A stretch of DNA of 64,000 bases, from contig NZ_JPXI01000033.1 of NCBI RefSeq assembly GCF_000740675.1, positions 310,001-374,000 on the forward strand, written 5' to 3'. The stretch comes from Massilia sp. BSC265 (lineage in GTDB: Bacteria > Pseudomonadota > Gammaproteobacteria > Burkholderiales > Burkholderiaceae_D). A program made the position numbers and the translations under genes. The notes beneath the pieces are model-generated. The model made no database searches. It was not told the origin of the DNA and worked only from the letters and a program-made list of their open reading frames with translations. Positions within the stretch are counted from its first letter, which is position 1; every line of letters begins with the position of its first letter. This document shows, in pieces, positions 8,793-17,538 of the stretch.

Positions 8793-9482
8793 ATGATGAG
8801 CCCGATTGGACCGACCACTTCCACCCCTGCATCTGCCGCCGCATCGGCCGCTCCCCCTGCCTTGCCGGGTGCGCGTCGCGCCGTCTACCTGAAGCAGCTG
8901 CACCAGTGGCACTGGATCAGTTCCGCCATCTGCCTGATGGCGATGCTGCTGTTCAGCTTTACCGGCCTGACCCTCAACAACGCCAGCCTGATCGAGGCGG
9001 AGCCCCAGGTGACGCGCCTGAAAACCACCCTGCCGGAGCCGTTGCGCGCCCAGCTGGAACAGTACGCGCGGGAGCATGCCGACGCCAACGTGCCGCTGCC
9101 GAGCGAGATCGCGGACTGGGCCAATGCCTCCTTCCCGGTCGAGGTGCGCGGCAAGCGCGCCGAGTGGAGCGAAGACGATGCCTACCTCGCCCTGCCCCGC
9201 CCGGGCGGCGACGCCTGGCTGCGCCTGGCCAGCGACGGCAGCGTGGAATACGAACGGACCGACCGCGGCTGGATCTCGTGGCTGAACGACATGCACAAGG
9301 GCCGCAACACCGGGCCGGTGTGGAGCTGGTTCATCGACATGTTCTCCGTCGCCTGCGTGGTGTTCTGCATCACCGGTTTCCTGATCCTGAAGTACCACGC
9401 GGCCAAGCGGCCGTCGACCTGGCCCGTGGTCGGATTCGGCGTCGTGCTGCCGATCGTGCTGGCCCTGCTGTTCGTCCATTGA
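8793..9482 (+). CDS. PepSY-associated TM-helix membrane protein
   Basis: The product has about 229 aa with an N-terminal Pro/Ala tail, a transmembrane helix near residues 41-62 (WISSAICLMAMLLFSFTGLTL) containing conserved FTGL, a periplasmic loop of about 100 residues, and two C-terminal helices (VACVVFCITGFLIL and VVGFGVVLPIVLALLFV). The HQWHW and LNDMHKGR histidines are typical of PepSY-TM proteins that support ferric-siderophore reduction or electron transfer at the inner membrane. Two ATGs (8793, 8796) follow the Fur box directly with no Shine-Dalgarno. It is first of five co-directional genes. Family call good; exact substrate unknown. Confidence 0.85.
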   Translation: MMSPIGPTTSTPASAAASAAPPALPGARRAVYLKQLHQWHWISSAICLMAMLLFSFTGLTLNNASLIEAEPQVTRLKTTLPEPLRAQLEQYAREHADANVPLPSEIADWANASFPVEVRGKRAEWSEDDAYLALPRPGGDAWLRLASDGSVEYERTDRGWISWLNDMHKGRNTGPVWSWFIDMFSVACVVFCITGFLILKYHAAKRPSTWPVVGFGVVLPIVLALLFVH

Positions 9483-9525
9483 ATCCTCCTTCATCGCTCT
9501 ACTATTTACCTAGAGAAGACCAAGC

Positions 9526-10038
9526 ATGAAACTGTCCCACTCGCTCCTCCTGACCCTGCCGCTGGCTTCCAGCTGGGCCGTGGGCGCCGACCTGTCCGTC
9601 AAGTTCGAGCTGCCGCGGCTGAACGTCGCCGAATACCACAAGCCCTATGTCGCGATCTGGATCGAGCGCGCCGACCAGACCGTGGCCTCGAACCTGGCCG
9701 TGCTGTACGACGTCAAGATGAAGAACCGCGAAGGCGAAAAGTGGCTGAAGGACCTGCGCACCTGGTGGCGCAAGGCCGGCCGCGACGCCACCATGCCGAT
9801 CGACGGCGTGAGCGGCGCAACCCGTCCGCCGGGCGCCCATACGATGAAATTCGACGGCGCGCGCACCGGCCTGGACAAGCTCCCGGCCGGCGACTACACG
9901 CTGGTGGTCGAGGCATCGCGCGAATCGGGCGGGCGCGAAGTGGTCAAGCTGCCGTTCAACTGGACCGGCAAGGGCAAGGTCGCCGCCAGCGCGGCGGGCA
10001 AGGACGAACTGGGCGCCGTGTCGCTCCAGATCCAATAA
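9526..10038 (+). CDS. DUF2271 periplasmic protein
   Basis: The 170-aa product starts MKLSHSLLLTLPLASSWAVGA, a clean signal peptide. The mature part (VAIWIERADQTVASNLAVLYDVK, split here as the key region, then WLKDLRTWWRKAG and VSGATRPPG) is the pattern of DUF2271, a family found beside PepSY-TM and ApbE genes. The VSGAT segment resembles the FMN attachment-type motif (S/T-G-A-T) that ApbE modifies in other proteins, so it is a candidate flavinylation target, but this is inference. It lies 43 bp after the PepSY gene. Confidence 0.8.
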   Translation: MKLSHSLLLTLPLASSWAVGADLSVKFELPRLNVAEYHKPYVAIWIERADQTVASNLAVLYDVKMKNREGEKWLKDLRTWWRKAGRDATMPIDGVSGATRPPGAHTMKFDGARTGLDKLPAGDYTLVVEASRESGGREVVKLPFNWTGKGKVAASAAGKDELGAVSLQIQ

Positions 10039-10082
10039 CGACAGAAGTTACATAACATCCGATAAAACGACAGGAGTAGACC

Positions 10083-10904
10083 ATGCAACAACTTCGCTTC
10101 ACCAAAGCCGCCGCACTGGGACTGATTCTCGCCGGCATGTCGCTGACCGCCCAGGCGCACGACGCCTGGCTACTCCCGAACAGCACCATGGTCGACGCCA
10201 AGGAAGCCTGGGTCACGCTCGACGCGGGGATCTCGAACCAGCTGTTCGAGTTCAACCACGCCCCGCTGCGCCTGGACAACCTGATGATCACCGATCCGGA
10301 TGGCGTGACCGCCAAGGCCGAAGGCGCGGTGCTGGGCAAGTACCGCAGCACGCTCGACCTGCGCCTGCCGAAGGACGGCACCTACCGCCTGGCGATCGTC
10401 AACAACAACGTGATGGGCAGCTACAAGCTGGGTGGCGAAACCAAGCGCTTCCGCGGCCCGCAGGGCAGCCCGCAAGTGCAGGTCCCGGCGGGCGCCACCG
10501 AGGTGCAGAGCACCAACGTGCACACGCGCCTGGAAACCTTTGTCTCGGCCAACAAGATGAACGAGACCGCCCTCAAGCCGAGCGGCGTCGGCCTGGAGAT
10601 GGTCCCGGTCACCCACCCGTCCGACCTGCGCGTCGGCGAGCCGATCCGCGTGCGCTTCCAGCTCGACGGCAAGCCGGCGGCCGGCATGCCGTTCAGCGTG
10701 GTACCGGGCACCGCCAAGTACCGCGGCTCCTCGGGCGAACAGCGCCTGACCACCGACGCCAAGGGCGAAGCCAGCTTCACCGTGGCCACGCCGAACATGT
10801 ACTACCTCAGCGCCAGCGTGCCGCACGGCGAGCGCGGCGCCGCGCAGCAGGCGGGCGCCAAGCGCTATACCTACGCCGCCACCTTCGAAGTGCTGCCGCA
10901 GTAA
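10083..10904 (+). CDS. DUF4198 periplasmic protein
   Basis: The 273-aa product has a signal peptide ending at AQAH (MQQLRFTKAAALGLILAGMS then LTAQA). The N-terminal AHDAWLLPNS with an exposed His at the mature end, followed by beta-rich sequence and a C-terminal carboxypeptidase-like fold segment (LTTDAKGEASFTV), is typical of DUF4198, a family of periplasmic proteins linked to metal (Ni, Co, Fe) uptake. SD-like AGGAG precedes the ATG. Position in the Fur-box operon points to iron; direct metal binding through the N-terminal His is an inference. Confidence 0.8.
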   Translation: MQQLRFTKAAALGLILAGMSLTAQAHDAWLLPNSTMVDAKEAWVTLDAGISNQLFEFNHAPLRLDNLMITDPDGVTAKAEGAVLGKYRSTLDLRLPKDGTYRLAIVNNNVMGSYKLGGETKRFRGPQGSPQVQVPAGATEVQSTNVHTRLETFVSANKMNETALKPSGVGLEMVPVTHPSDLRVGEPIRVRFQLDGKPAAGMPFSVVPGTAKYRGSSGEQRLTTDAKGEASFTVATPNMYYLSASVPHGERGAAQQAGAKRYTYAATFEVLPQ

Positions 10905-10921
10905 GGGACGGCACGGCATTG

Positions 10922-11938
10922 ATGCGCAGCGTTCTCGTTCCGTTCGAGATCGATACGGCACTTCCTCCCGCCGGCAGCCTGCTGCGCAAGGCGGCAGGCC
11001 GTTCGATGGGCACCACCTGGTCGGCACAGATGCTGGTCCCGCCCGGGGTCGATGCAGACCTCGAGGCGGCCCTGCAGCGCGAGCTGGACGAGATCGTCGC
11101 GCAGATGAGCCACTGGGAAGAAGCCTCCCTGCTCTCGCGCTATAACCGCGCACCGGGCGGGAGCTGGCATGCGCTGCCGCCGCAGTTCTTCGAGGTGGCC
11201 GACTTCGCGCTGCGGGTGCTCGAGGACACGGCCGGCGCCTACGACCCGGCCGCCGGTGCGCTGGCCAGGCTGTGGGGCTTCGGCCCGACCGGACGCCACG
11301 ACAGTGCCGGCTTCCAGGCGCCTACTGACAACGAAATCGCCAGTACCCTGGCGTGGCGCGCCAGGGCCACCCCACAGCTCGACCACGCCGGCCGCCGCCT
11401 GCTGCAGCCGGGCGGCGCCACCCTCGATTTCTCCTCGATCGCCAAGGGCTATGGCGTGGACCGCCTGGGGCTCTGCCTCGAACGCCATGGCGTGCGCCAC
11501 TACCTGGTCGAGGTCGGCGGCGAACTGCGCGGCGCCGGCATGAAGCCGGGCGGCGAGCCGTGGTGGGTCGAGATCGAAGGCGTCCCCGACGCCGCCGGTC
11601 CGCAGGCCGTGGTCGCCCTGCACGGGCTGGCCGTTGCCACCTCGGGCGACTACCGCAGTTTTTTCATTGATGCGCAGCGCAGCGCGGGTCGGCGCCGCAT
11701 CTCGCATACGCTCGACCCGCGCACCGGCTATCCGATCGCCAACGGCATCGCTTCCTGCACGGTCGTGGCCGGCACCTGCATGGTGGCCGATGCGCTGTCC
11801 ACCGCACTGACCGTGATGGGCGTCGAGGCTGGCCTGGCCTTTGCCGATGCGCGCGGCATTGCGGGACGCTACCTCGTCCGCCACGGAGACGGCCTGGCCG
11901 AACACACCTCTTCCGCCTGGCGCGAATTGTTGCAATGA
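10922..11938 (+). CDS. apbE: FAD:protein FMN transferase (ApbE)
   Basis: The 338-aa product matches ApbE, which attaches FMN covalently to a Thr or Ser of periplasmic or membrane flavoproteins. Visible family marks are GRSMGTTWSAQ near the N-terminus, LDFSSIAKGYGVDRL (the conserved D-x-x-x-I-x-K-G-x-x-x-D), EVGGELRG, ATSGDYR, and the C-terminal SHTLDPRTGYP and ADALSTAL. The N-terminus lacks an obvious signal peptide. Its likely partner is within the same operon. The stop overlaps the next start (ATGA), which implies translational coupling with the flavodoxin reductase. Confidence 0.93.
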   Translation: MRSVLVPFEIDTALPPAGSLLRKAAGRSMGTTWSAQMLVPPGVDADLEAALQRELDEIVAQMSHWEEASLLSRYNRAPGGSWHALPPQFFEVADFALRVLEDTAGAYDPAAGALARLWGFGPTGRHDSAGFQAPTDNEIASTLAWRARATPQLDHAGRRLLQPGGATLDFSSIAKGYGVDRLGLCLERHGVRHYLVEVGGELRGAGMKPGGEPWWVEIEGVPDAAGPQAVVALHGLAVATSGDYRSFFIDAQRSAGRRRISHTLDPRTGYPIANGIASCTVVAGTCMVADALSTALTVMGVEAGLAFADARGIAGRYLVRHGDGLAEHTSSAWRELLQ

Positions 11939-13293
11939 TGATGCCGACGCTGTTGACAACCGAGCCCGCGCGCTGGGGCAGTGCCCTTGCCCTGTCCGGC
12001 GGCTACCTGGCGATGTGCTTCGCGCTCTGGCGCGCCCGCGCCGCGGCACGTCAAAAGGCCGGCACGGGCGAGGCCGACTGGCTGGTGATCCATGCCAGCC
12101 AGACCGGCAGCGCCGAATACCTGGCCGGGCAGACTGCCGCCACCTTGAGGCTGGGCGGCCTGTCGGCACGCGCCGTCTGCATGTCCGAGCTCGATGCGGA
12201 TACCCTGTCGCGTGCCGGCCGCATCCTGTTCATCGCCAGCACCTATGGCGAAGGCGACGCACCCGACACCGCCGCCCGTTTCGCCGGGGCGACCATGGGA
12301 ACGGCAGCCGACCTCTCGCACCTGCATTACGCCGTGCTGGCGCTGGGCGACAGCAGCTACACGAATTACTGCGGCTTCGGCCGTGCGCTGGACGGCTGGC
12401 TGGCGGCGCACGGCGCCACGCCGCTGTTCGGGCGCATCGACGTCGACCGCGGCAATGCATCCGCGTTGGCCGAATGGCAGCATCACATCGGCCGCCTGGC
12501 CGGCACCAGCGACGCACCGGACTGGGAAGCGCCAAGCTACGGCGATTGGCGCATCGTCCAGCGCGTGCTCGCCAATCCGGGCAGCGCCGGCGCACCGCTC
12601 TACCGCGTCGCGCTGGTCCCCGTGGAGGCTGCGCTGCCGCCATGGGAAGCCGGCGACCTGGCGCAGGTCAGCGCGCCCGCCGACCCTGACCATCCGCGCG
12701 AATATTCGATCGCTTCCCTGCCTTCCGAAGGCCGGCTGGAACTGCTGGTGCGCCTGCAGCGGCGCGAGGACGGGAGCCCGGGCGCGGCATCCGGCTGGCT
12801 GTGCGAAACCGCGGCCCTGGACGACGTGATCCGCCTGCGCATCCGCGCTCACGGGCGCTTCCGCCTGAACGGCAATGCGGGGCGTGCCCTGATCGCGATC
12901 GGCAACGGCAGCGGGCTGGCGGGCTTGCGGGCGCTGGTCAAGGCCCGCATCGATGCGGGCAAAGGCGACAACTGGCTGCTGTTCGGCGAACGCAATGCCG
13001 CCCACGACTTCCTGTGCCGCGACGAGCTGCAGGGATGGCTCGCGTCAGACGGCCTGGCCCGGCTCGACCTCGCCTTCTCGCGCGACCAGTCGACGCCGCG
13101 CTACGTACAGCATCTGGTACGCGAACACGCCTCGCTGCTCTGCAGCTGGGTCGAAGGGGGTGCGGCGATCTATGTGTGCGGTAGCCTGCAGGGAATGGCA
13201 GGCGGCGTGCACGAGGCGCTGACGGAGGTGCTGGGCGCGGAGATGCTCGACGCGCTCACGGCCGAGGGACGCTACCGGCGCGATGTTTATTAA
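11935..13293 (+). CDS. Membrane-anchored flavodoxin/FAD reductase (sulfite-reductase-flavoprotein-like)
   Basis: The 452-aa product has one N-terminal membrane helix (near residues 15-33), a flavodoxin domain (WLVIHASQTGSAEYLA, STYGEGDAPD, LALGDSSYTNYCGFG), and a C-terminal ferredoxin-reductase-like half (REYSIASLP for FAD, LIAIGNGSGLAGLRAL and YVCGSLQGMA for NADPH). The layout resembles cytochrome P450 reductase/CysJ without the connecting domain, as in PiuB-neighbour reductases. It probably delivers NADPH electrons through FMN to the PepSY membrane protein for ferric-siderophore reduction. It overlaps apbE by 4 bp and is the last gene before a REP pair. Confidence 0.88.
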   Translation: MMMPTLLTTEPARWGSALALSGGYLAMCFALWRARAAARQKAGTGEADWLVIHASQTGSAEYLAGQTAATLRLGGLSARAVCMSELDADTLSRAGRILFIASTYGEGDAPDTAARFAGATMGTAADLSHLHYAVLALGDSSYTNYCGFGRALDGWLAAHGATPLFGRIDVDRGNASALAEWQHHIGRLAGTSDAPDWEAPSYGDWRIVQRVLANPGSAGAPLYRVALVPVEAALPPWEAGDLAQVSAPADPDHPREYSIASLPSEGRLELLVRLQRREDGSPGAASGWLCETAALDDVIRLRIRAHGRFRLNGNAGRALIAIGNGSGLAGLRALVKARIDAGKGDNWLLFGERNAAHDFLCRDELQGWLASDGLARLDLAFSRDQSTPRYVQHLVREHASLLCSWVEGGAAIYVCGSLQGMAGGVHEALTEVLGAEMLDALTAEGRYRRDVY

Positions 13294-13406
13294 GTAGGGT
13301 GGGCGGGTCTCCCGCCCACGCGGTGACAGGTAGTGGCTCCGCTATCGTGCCGGATGATCTTGCCGCCAACCATCACCGCGTGGGCGGGAAAAACCGCCCG
13401 CCCTAC
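13294..13406. repeat. REP/BIME-like pair of palindromes (copy 2)
   Basis: Units at 13294-13324 and 13375-13406 are inverted relative to each other and match copy 1 closely. They start on the base after the reductase stop codon and end 4 bp before the KGG-protein stop, filling the space between convergent genes, where they may also act as a transcription barrier. Confidence 0.85.
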
Positions 13407-13409
13407 CGC

Positions 13410-13763
13410 TTACTTGTCGTTCTTGCGGCTCTGCGAGCCGGCTTTGGCATGCTGCTCGGGCGAACCGCCCTGCACGCCGCCGCTGGCCTGGTTGCCGCCA
13501 CGGCCGCCGCTTTGCTGGTTGCCGCCCTGGCCGCCGCTCTGCTGGCCGCCACCGCCGCCATGGCTCATCGAGCCGGCACGGCGTGCCTCTTCCGAGGTGA
13601 ACTCGTGGGCATTGCCCGATGCGTGCGCCGCACGGCCGCCTTCGCTGGCGATCTCGCGCTGGCGCTGCGGATCCATCGATGCGAAACCACGGTTGCTGGT
13701 ATCGCCGCTCTGCTGGTTGCCACCCTGCTTGCCTTTGTTGCCGCCTTGTTTATTCGATGCCAT
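13410..13763 (-). CDS. KGG-repeat stress-induced protein (YciG/Con-10-like)
   Basis: The 117-aa product starts MASNKQGGNKGKQGG with AGGAGG upstream. It has the KGG-type motif GFASMDPQRQREIASEGGRAAH at about residues 26-47 (split: GFASMDPQ then IASEGGRAAH), a partial second unit (FTSEEARRAGS), and a long low-complexity Gly/Gln/Ser tail. KGG proteins are small hydrophilic stress-induced proteins of unknown mechanism. The composition suggests an intrinsically disordered protein. It is monocistronic and convergent with the iron operon. Confidence 0.85.
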   Translation of the reverse strand: MASNKQGGNKGKQGGNQQSGDTSNRGFASMDPQRQREIASEGGRAAHASGNAHEFTSEEARRAGSMSHGGGGGQQSGGQGGNQQSGGRGGNQASGGVQGGSPEQHAKAGSQSRKNDK

Positions 13764-14022
13764 AGTTGCCTCCTGTTCATCGTTGAAAGCATCAGCCGAA
13801 AGTGGCTGAGACAGGCCCATCCTAATCATGGCGAGCCCGGCAGACCACCCAAAAGTGGCAACAATCTTGTAGGAGGAGGCCTTGCCAGCTCCGGGCGTCT
13901 ACTCTGTCAGACTGGGAGAAATTGATTTTGTAGTTTTGCCACGACTAGAATAGGATGAACGTTCGCTTCTTCCTTTGAGAATAAAACATCTCTCTCATGT
14001 AGTCTTACGCTGACTAGACATT

Positions 14023-15597
14023 GTGAAATTTTCCATCGGCCATCGCCTTTTTCTATCGGTCCTGCTCGCCATCCTCGCAGTGGCGGCCAGCGCCGTCCAC
14101 CTGCTGCGCCAGAACGTGCTGGCCAGTTTCGGCGACTACGCCGTCGGCATCGAACTCGACCGCCTGGACGAACTGTCGGGCGCGCTCGCAGCGCGCTACC
14201 GGGCACAGGGCGGCTGGCAATTCCTGCCCCCCGGCGACGAACGGCGCGGCTGGATTGCGCAGGAGCTGGTGCGCCTGCAGGAGGAACGCGAGCGCCGCGC
14301 GATGACCGTGCCGCCCGCGCCGGAGGTGCCGGCGGCGCCCCTGCCGCCTGCCCGGCTGGCACGCACCAGCGCCCCGGCTCCGGCTGCTCCCGTGGACAGT
14401 CCCGTCCCGCCGGCGCCACCGGCTCCGCCCGCTCCACCCGCGCCACCCACGATGCCCCTGCCTGCACCGCGCCTGGACGTCCCACCCGCCGGCGGCGTCA
14501 CCTACGACCTGCACCAACGCGTGACCCTGCTCGATGCGAACGGCGGCTACCTGGCCGGCCGCAGGCCCGGCTCGCTCCCGCTGGCCCGGCGCGCCATCGA
14601 GGTCGACGGGCGCACGGTCGGCTACCTGGGAGTGGCGCCCAGCCACCAGCCCAGCGACGCGATGGCGCTCGCCTTCCTGCAGCAGCTGCGCAGCAGCCTG
14701 TGGCTGATCGTGGCCGCGGCAGTCAGCCTGAGCGCGCTCGCCGCCGTGCTGCTGGCGCGCCACTTCCGCCAGCCGATCCGACAGCTCGCCGCAGGCGCCG
14801 GCGCCCTGGCCGGCGGCCGCTACGAAGTGCGCCTGCCGGCCTCGCGCAGTGACGAACTGGGCGACCTGGCGCGCCACTTCAACGCCCTGGCCCAGCAGCT
14901 GGAGAGCGCGGAAGGGGCACGCCGCCAATGGGTGGCCGATACCTCGCACGAGCTGCGCACCCCACTCGCCGTACTGCGCGCCCAGCTCGAAGCCCTGCAG
15001 GACGGCGTGCGCAGCGCCACCCCCGAGACCGTCGAGGCCATGCTGCGCCAGGTGCTGGCCCTGAACAAGCTGATCGACGAGCTGTATGCGCTGGCGCGTG
15101 CCGACGTGGGCGCGCTCGACTGCAAGCCGGTACCGTTCGACCTGTGGTACCTGGCCACCTCCCACGCGCGGGGTTTTGCCGCACGCCTGCAGGCGGCCGG
15201 GCTGGCCTTCGAACCGGGCGCAGCACCCGCCCGCACCCGGGTGCTGGCCGACCCCGACCGCCTGCGCCAGGTACTCGACAACCTGTTCGAGAACAGCCTG
15301 CGCTATACGGCACCGGGTGGACACATCGCGCTGCATGCGCATGCCGACGGTGCCCACCTGCACCTCGTCATCGACGACAGCGCGCCGGGCGTCCCGAATG
15401 AGGCCCTGCCCCGCCTGGCCGAGCGCTTTTACCGCGTGGACGCCTCGCGCAGCCGCGCCCACGGCGGCGCCGGACTCGGCCTGGCCCTGTGCCGGCGCCT
15501 GCTCGAGGCGCAGGGCGGCAAGCTCGCTTTTGCCCACTCGCCTTTCGGAGGCCTGCGCGTGACGCTGTCGCTGCCGCTGTCGGGAGACGCCGCATGA
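14023..15597 (+). CDS. Sensor histidine kinase, BaeS-like, with proline-rich sensor loop
   Basis: The 524-aa kinase starts at GTG (no ATG fits; no clear Shine-Dalgarno). A first helix (about 9-27) and a second (about 226-246) bracket a periplasmic loop that contains a long Pro/Ala stretch (PPAPPAPPAPPAPP, residues about 127-145). HAMP, the phosphoacceptor box DTSHELRTPLA (His309), and the ATPase motifs NLFENSLRY, DSAPG and GGAGLGLAL follow. BaeS-type kinases respond to envelope stress, and the arrangement with the overlapping response regulator is standard (ATGA overlap). The proline-rich insert is not usual for BaeS and probably changes what is sensed. Confidence 0.9.
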   Translation: MKFSIGHRLFLSVLLAILAVAASAVHLLRQNVLASFGDYAVGIELDRLDELSGALAARYRAQGGWQFLPPGDERRGWIAQELVRLQEERERRAMTVPPAPEVPAAPLPPARLARTSAPAPAAPVDSPVPPAPPAPPAPPAPPTMPLPAPRLDVPPAGGVTYDLHQRVTLLDANGGYLAGRRPGSLPLARRAIEVDGRTVGYLGVAPSHQPSDAMALAFLQQLRSSLWLIVAAAVSLSALAAVLLARHFRQPIRQLAAGAGALAGGRYEVRLPASRSDELGDLARHFNALAQQLESAEGARRQWVADTSHELRTPLAVLRAQLEALQDGVRSATPETVEAMLRQVLALNKLIDELYALARADVGALDCKPVPFDLWYLATSHARGFAARLQAAGLAFEPGAAPARTRVLADPDRLRQVLDNLFENSLRYTAPGGHIALHAHADGAHLHLVIDDSAPGVPNEALPRLAERFYRVDASRSRAHGGAGLGLALCRRLLEAQGGKLAFAHSPFGGLRVTLSLPLSGDAA

Positions 15598-16268
15598 GCC
15601 AGGCCATCATGATCGTGGAAGACGAACCGGAGCTGGCCGCGCTGGTTGCCGACTACGCGCGCGCCGCCGGTTATGCGCCGCAGGTATTCGGCGACAGCCG
15701 CGAGGCGCTGGCCGCGATCCGCACCGCTCCGCCTGCGCTGGTCGTGCTGGACCTGATGCTGCCCGGGCTCGACGGCCTGTCGCTGTGCCGCGCGCTGCGC
15801 GAGAGCGACGAACCGGGCAACGAGCTGCCGGTGATCATGGTGACCGCGCGGGTCGAGGAAATCGACCGCCTGCTCGGCCTGGAAGCCGGCGCCGACGACT
15901 ACCTGTGCAAGCCCTTCAGTCCGCGCGAACTCATGGCCCGCATCAAGGCCATCCTGCGCCGCGCGGGTACCGCCCAGCCTCCACGCCTGCTGGCGATCGA
16001 CGAGGCGGCGCGCCGCATCACGATCCACGGCCAGCCGCTCGACCTGACCCCGAGCGAATTCGCGATCCTGGCAACGCTGGCGCGCCGTCCGGGCCGGGTG
16101 TTCTCGCGCACCCAGCTGTTGGACGCCGCCCGCGCCGACAGCCTGGAGGCCACCGACCGCGCCGTCGACAGCCATGTCAAGAACCTGCGGCGCAAGATCG
16201 AGGCGGCGGCGCCCGGGCTGGAGCCGATCCACTCCATCTACGGGCTCGGCTACCGGTTCGATCTCTGA
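15594..16268 (+). CDS. OmpR/BaeR-family response regulator
   Basis: The 224-aa regulator starts MSQAIMIVEDEPEL, overlapping the kinase stop by 4 bp. The receiver domain has the acidic pair E9-D10, phosphoacceptor Asp53 (VVLDLMLPG) and Lys in YLCKPFSPREL. The C-terminal winged helix (LTPSEFAILATLARRPGRVF, split about residue 150; RAVDSHVKNLRRKIE) is OmpR type. It should be phosphorylated by the upstream kinase and likely controls the adjacent peptidase and proline-rich protein genes, which is an inference from position. Confidence 0.93.
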   Translation: MSQAIMIVEDEPELAALVADYARAAGYAPQVFGDSREALAAIRTAPPALVVLDLMLPGLDGLSLCRALRESDEPGNELPVIMVTARVEEIDRLLGLEAGADDYLCKPFSPRELMARIKAILRRAGTAQPPRLLAIDEAARRITIHGQPLDLTPSEFAILATLARRPGRVFSRTQLLDAARADSLEATDRAVDSHVKNLRRKIEAAAPGLEPIHSIYGLGYRFDL

Positions 16269-16357
16269 CTGGAACTTTTTCGCACCGTCGCGGCAATACA
16301 GGTAGGGCCCGGACAGGCTCGCGCTCACCAGCTTCCTTTGCCATCAATAGGTGCCAC

Positions 16358-17425
16358 ATGCAATCCGTACGCCTGCTCGCCGGTCTTCTCGCCGGCGCCG
16401 CCTTGTTCCTCCCGTCCCCGGCCGCGCTGGCCGACCGGGGCGCCGTCATCGATCGCAGCGCCCAGATCCTGCGGGAACGCTACCTGGACGCTGCGCTCGG
16501 CGCCAGGGTCGCCGATGGCCTGCTGGCGCAAAAGGCCGAGCTGGACAAGGTATCCGATCCGCAGGCCTACGCAAGGGCGGTCACCCAGGCCATGCAGGCG
16601 ATCCAGCCCGACCTGCACTTGCGCATGAGCTACGAACCGCAGTCCGAATTCGTGCCCGGCTCGGGCGCTCCCTGCGCCATGACGGCGGCCGGGCCGGGTG
16701 GGCAGGCACGCCAGGTCGTGCGCACCGGACGCATCGACGGGCGCGACGCTGCCGCGATCGCCCGTACCAATTTCGGTTTCGAGGCGGTGCAGCGCCTCGA
16801 TGGCAACGTCGGCTACCTGCGCCTGTCGTCCTTCGTTCCGCTGGACCTGTCGCGCGCGACGGCGGAGGCGGCCATGCGTTTCCTCGCCAACAGCGATGCC
16901 CTCATCATCGACCTGCGCGGCAACTACGGCGGCGCGCCCGAGACGGTCGGGTACATCATGAGCCACTTCTATGCGCCGGATGCGCCGCCGACCTTGCTCC
17001 ATGCTTCCGAGAACCGGGCCGCCGGCGTGCGCAGCGAGGTGAAGACCGACCCTGCGCTGGGCAGCAAGGCACTGGCCGCGGTGCCGGTGTATGTGCTGAT
17101 CGACCGGCGCAGCGCGTCGGCCGCCGAGATCCTTGCCTACAGCGGCGCGCGCGTGGGTCGTGTCAAGGTGATCGGGGAAACCTCGGCCGGCGCGGGTAAC
17201 GGCGGACTGAAGTACTCAGTGGGCCAGGGCTACGCCTTGTTCATCGCCGAATGGAAGGTCTTGACCGGCCCCGGCTGGGAGCGCGTCGGGGTCAAGCCGG
17301 ACGTGGCGGTAGAGCCGGCCGCCGCGCTGGCCACGGCCCATCGCCTCGCACTGCAGGCCCTTGCCGGCCAGGAGGCGCCTCCCGCACTGCGCGAGGAGCG
17401 GGAGCGGGCGCTGAGCAGGCTCTGA
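16358..17425 (+). CDS. S41-family (tail-specific-like) peptidase, exported
   Basis: The 355-aa product has a signal peptide (MQSVRLLAGLLAGAALFLPS ending at ALA-DRG). The C-terminal half has the S41 core: GNVGYLRLSSF, ALIIDLRGNYGG and the DRRSASAAEILAYSG segment expected to hold the nucleophile, followed by KVIGETSAGAG. No PDZ domain is evident, so it resembles the IRBP/S41B subgroup rather than CtpA. It probably acts in the periplasm. It follows the two-component system by 89 bp in the same direction and could be its target. Confidence 0.87.
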   Translation: MQSVRLLAGLLAGAALFLPSPAALADRGAVIDRSAQILRERYLDAALGARVADGLLAQKAELDKVSDPQAYARAVTQAMQAIQPDLHLRMSYEPQSEFVPGSGAPCAMTAAGPGGQARQVVRTGRIDGRDAAAIARTNFGFEAVQRLDGNVGYLRLSSFVPLDLSRATAEAAMRFLANSDALIIDLRGNYGGAPETVGYIMSHFYAPDAPPTLLHASENRAAGVRSEVKTDPALGSKALAAVPVYVLIDRRSASAAEILAYSGARVGRVKVIGETSAGAGNGGLKYSVGQGYALFIAEWKVLTGPGWERVGVKPDVAVEPAAALATAHRLALQALAGQEAPPALREERERALSRL

Positions 17426-17538
17426 GCGCCATCGCGCTGCGGCCTGCAGGCGGACGCTCCATCATTTCTCCACATTTGGCATGCAGGATGTACCCATGGC
17501 CCGCCGCACGGCGCGGGCCGCAGCCAAGGGAGACCACC

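Noticed and set aside
16358..17425. Longer reading of the S41 peptidase beginning at 15785 within the response regulator
   Set aside because: The upstream portion is antiphase to the regulator and Arg/Pro-rich; the signal peptide start at 16358 fits better.
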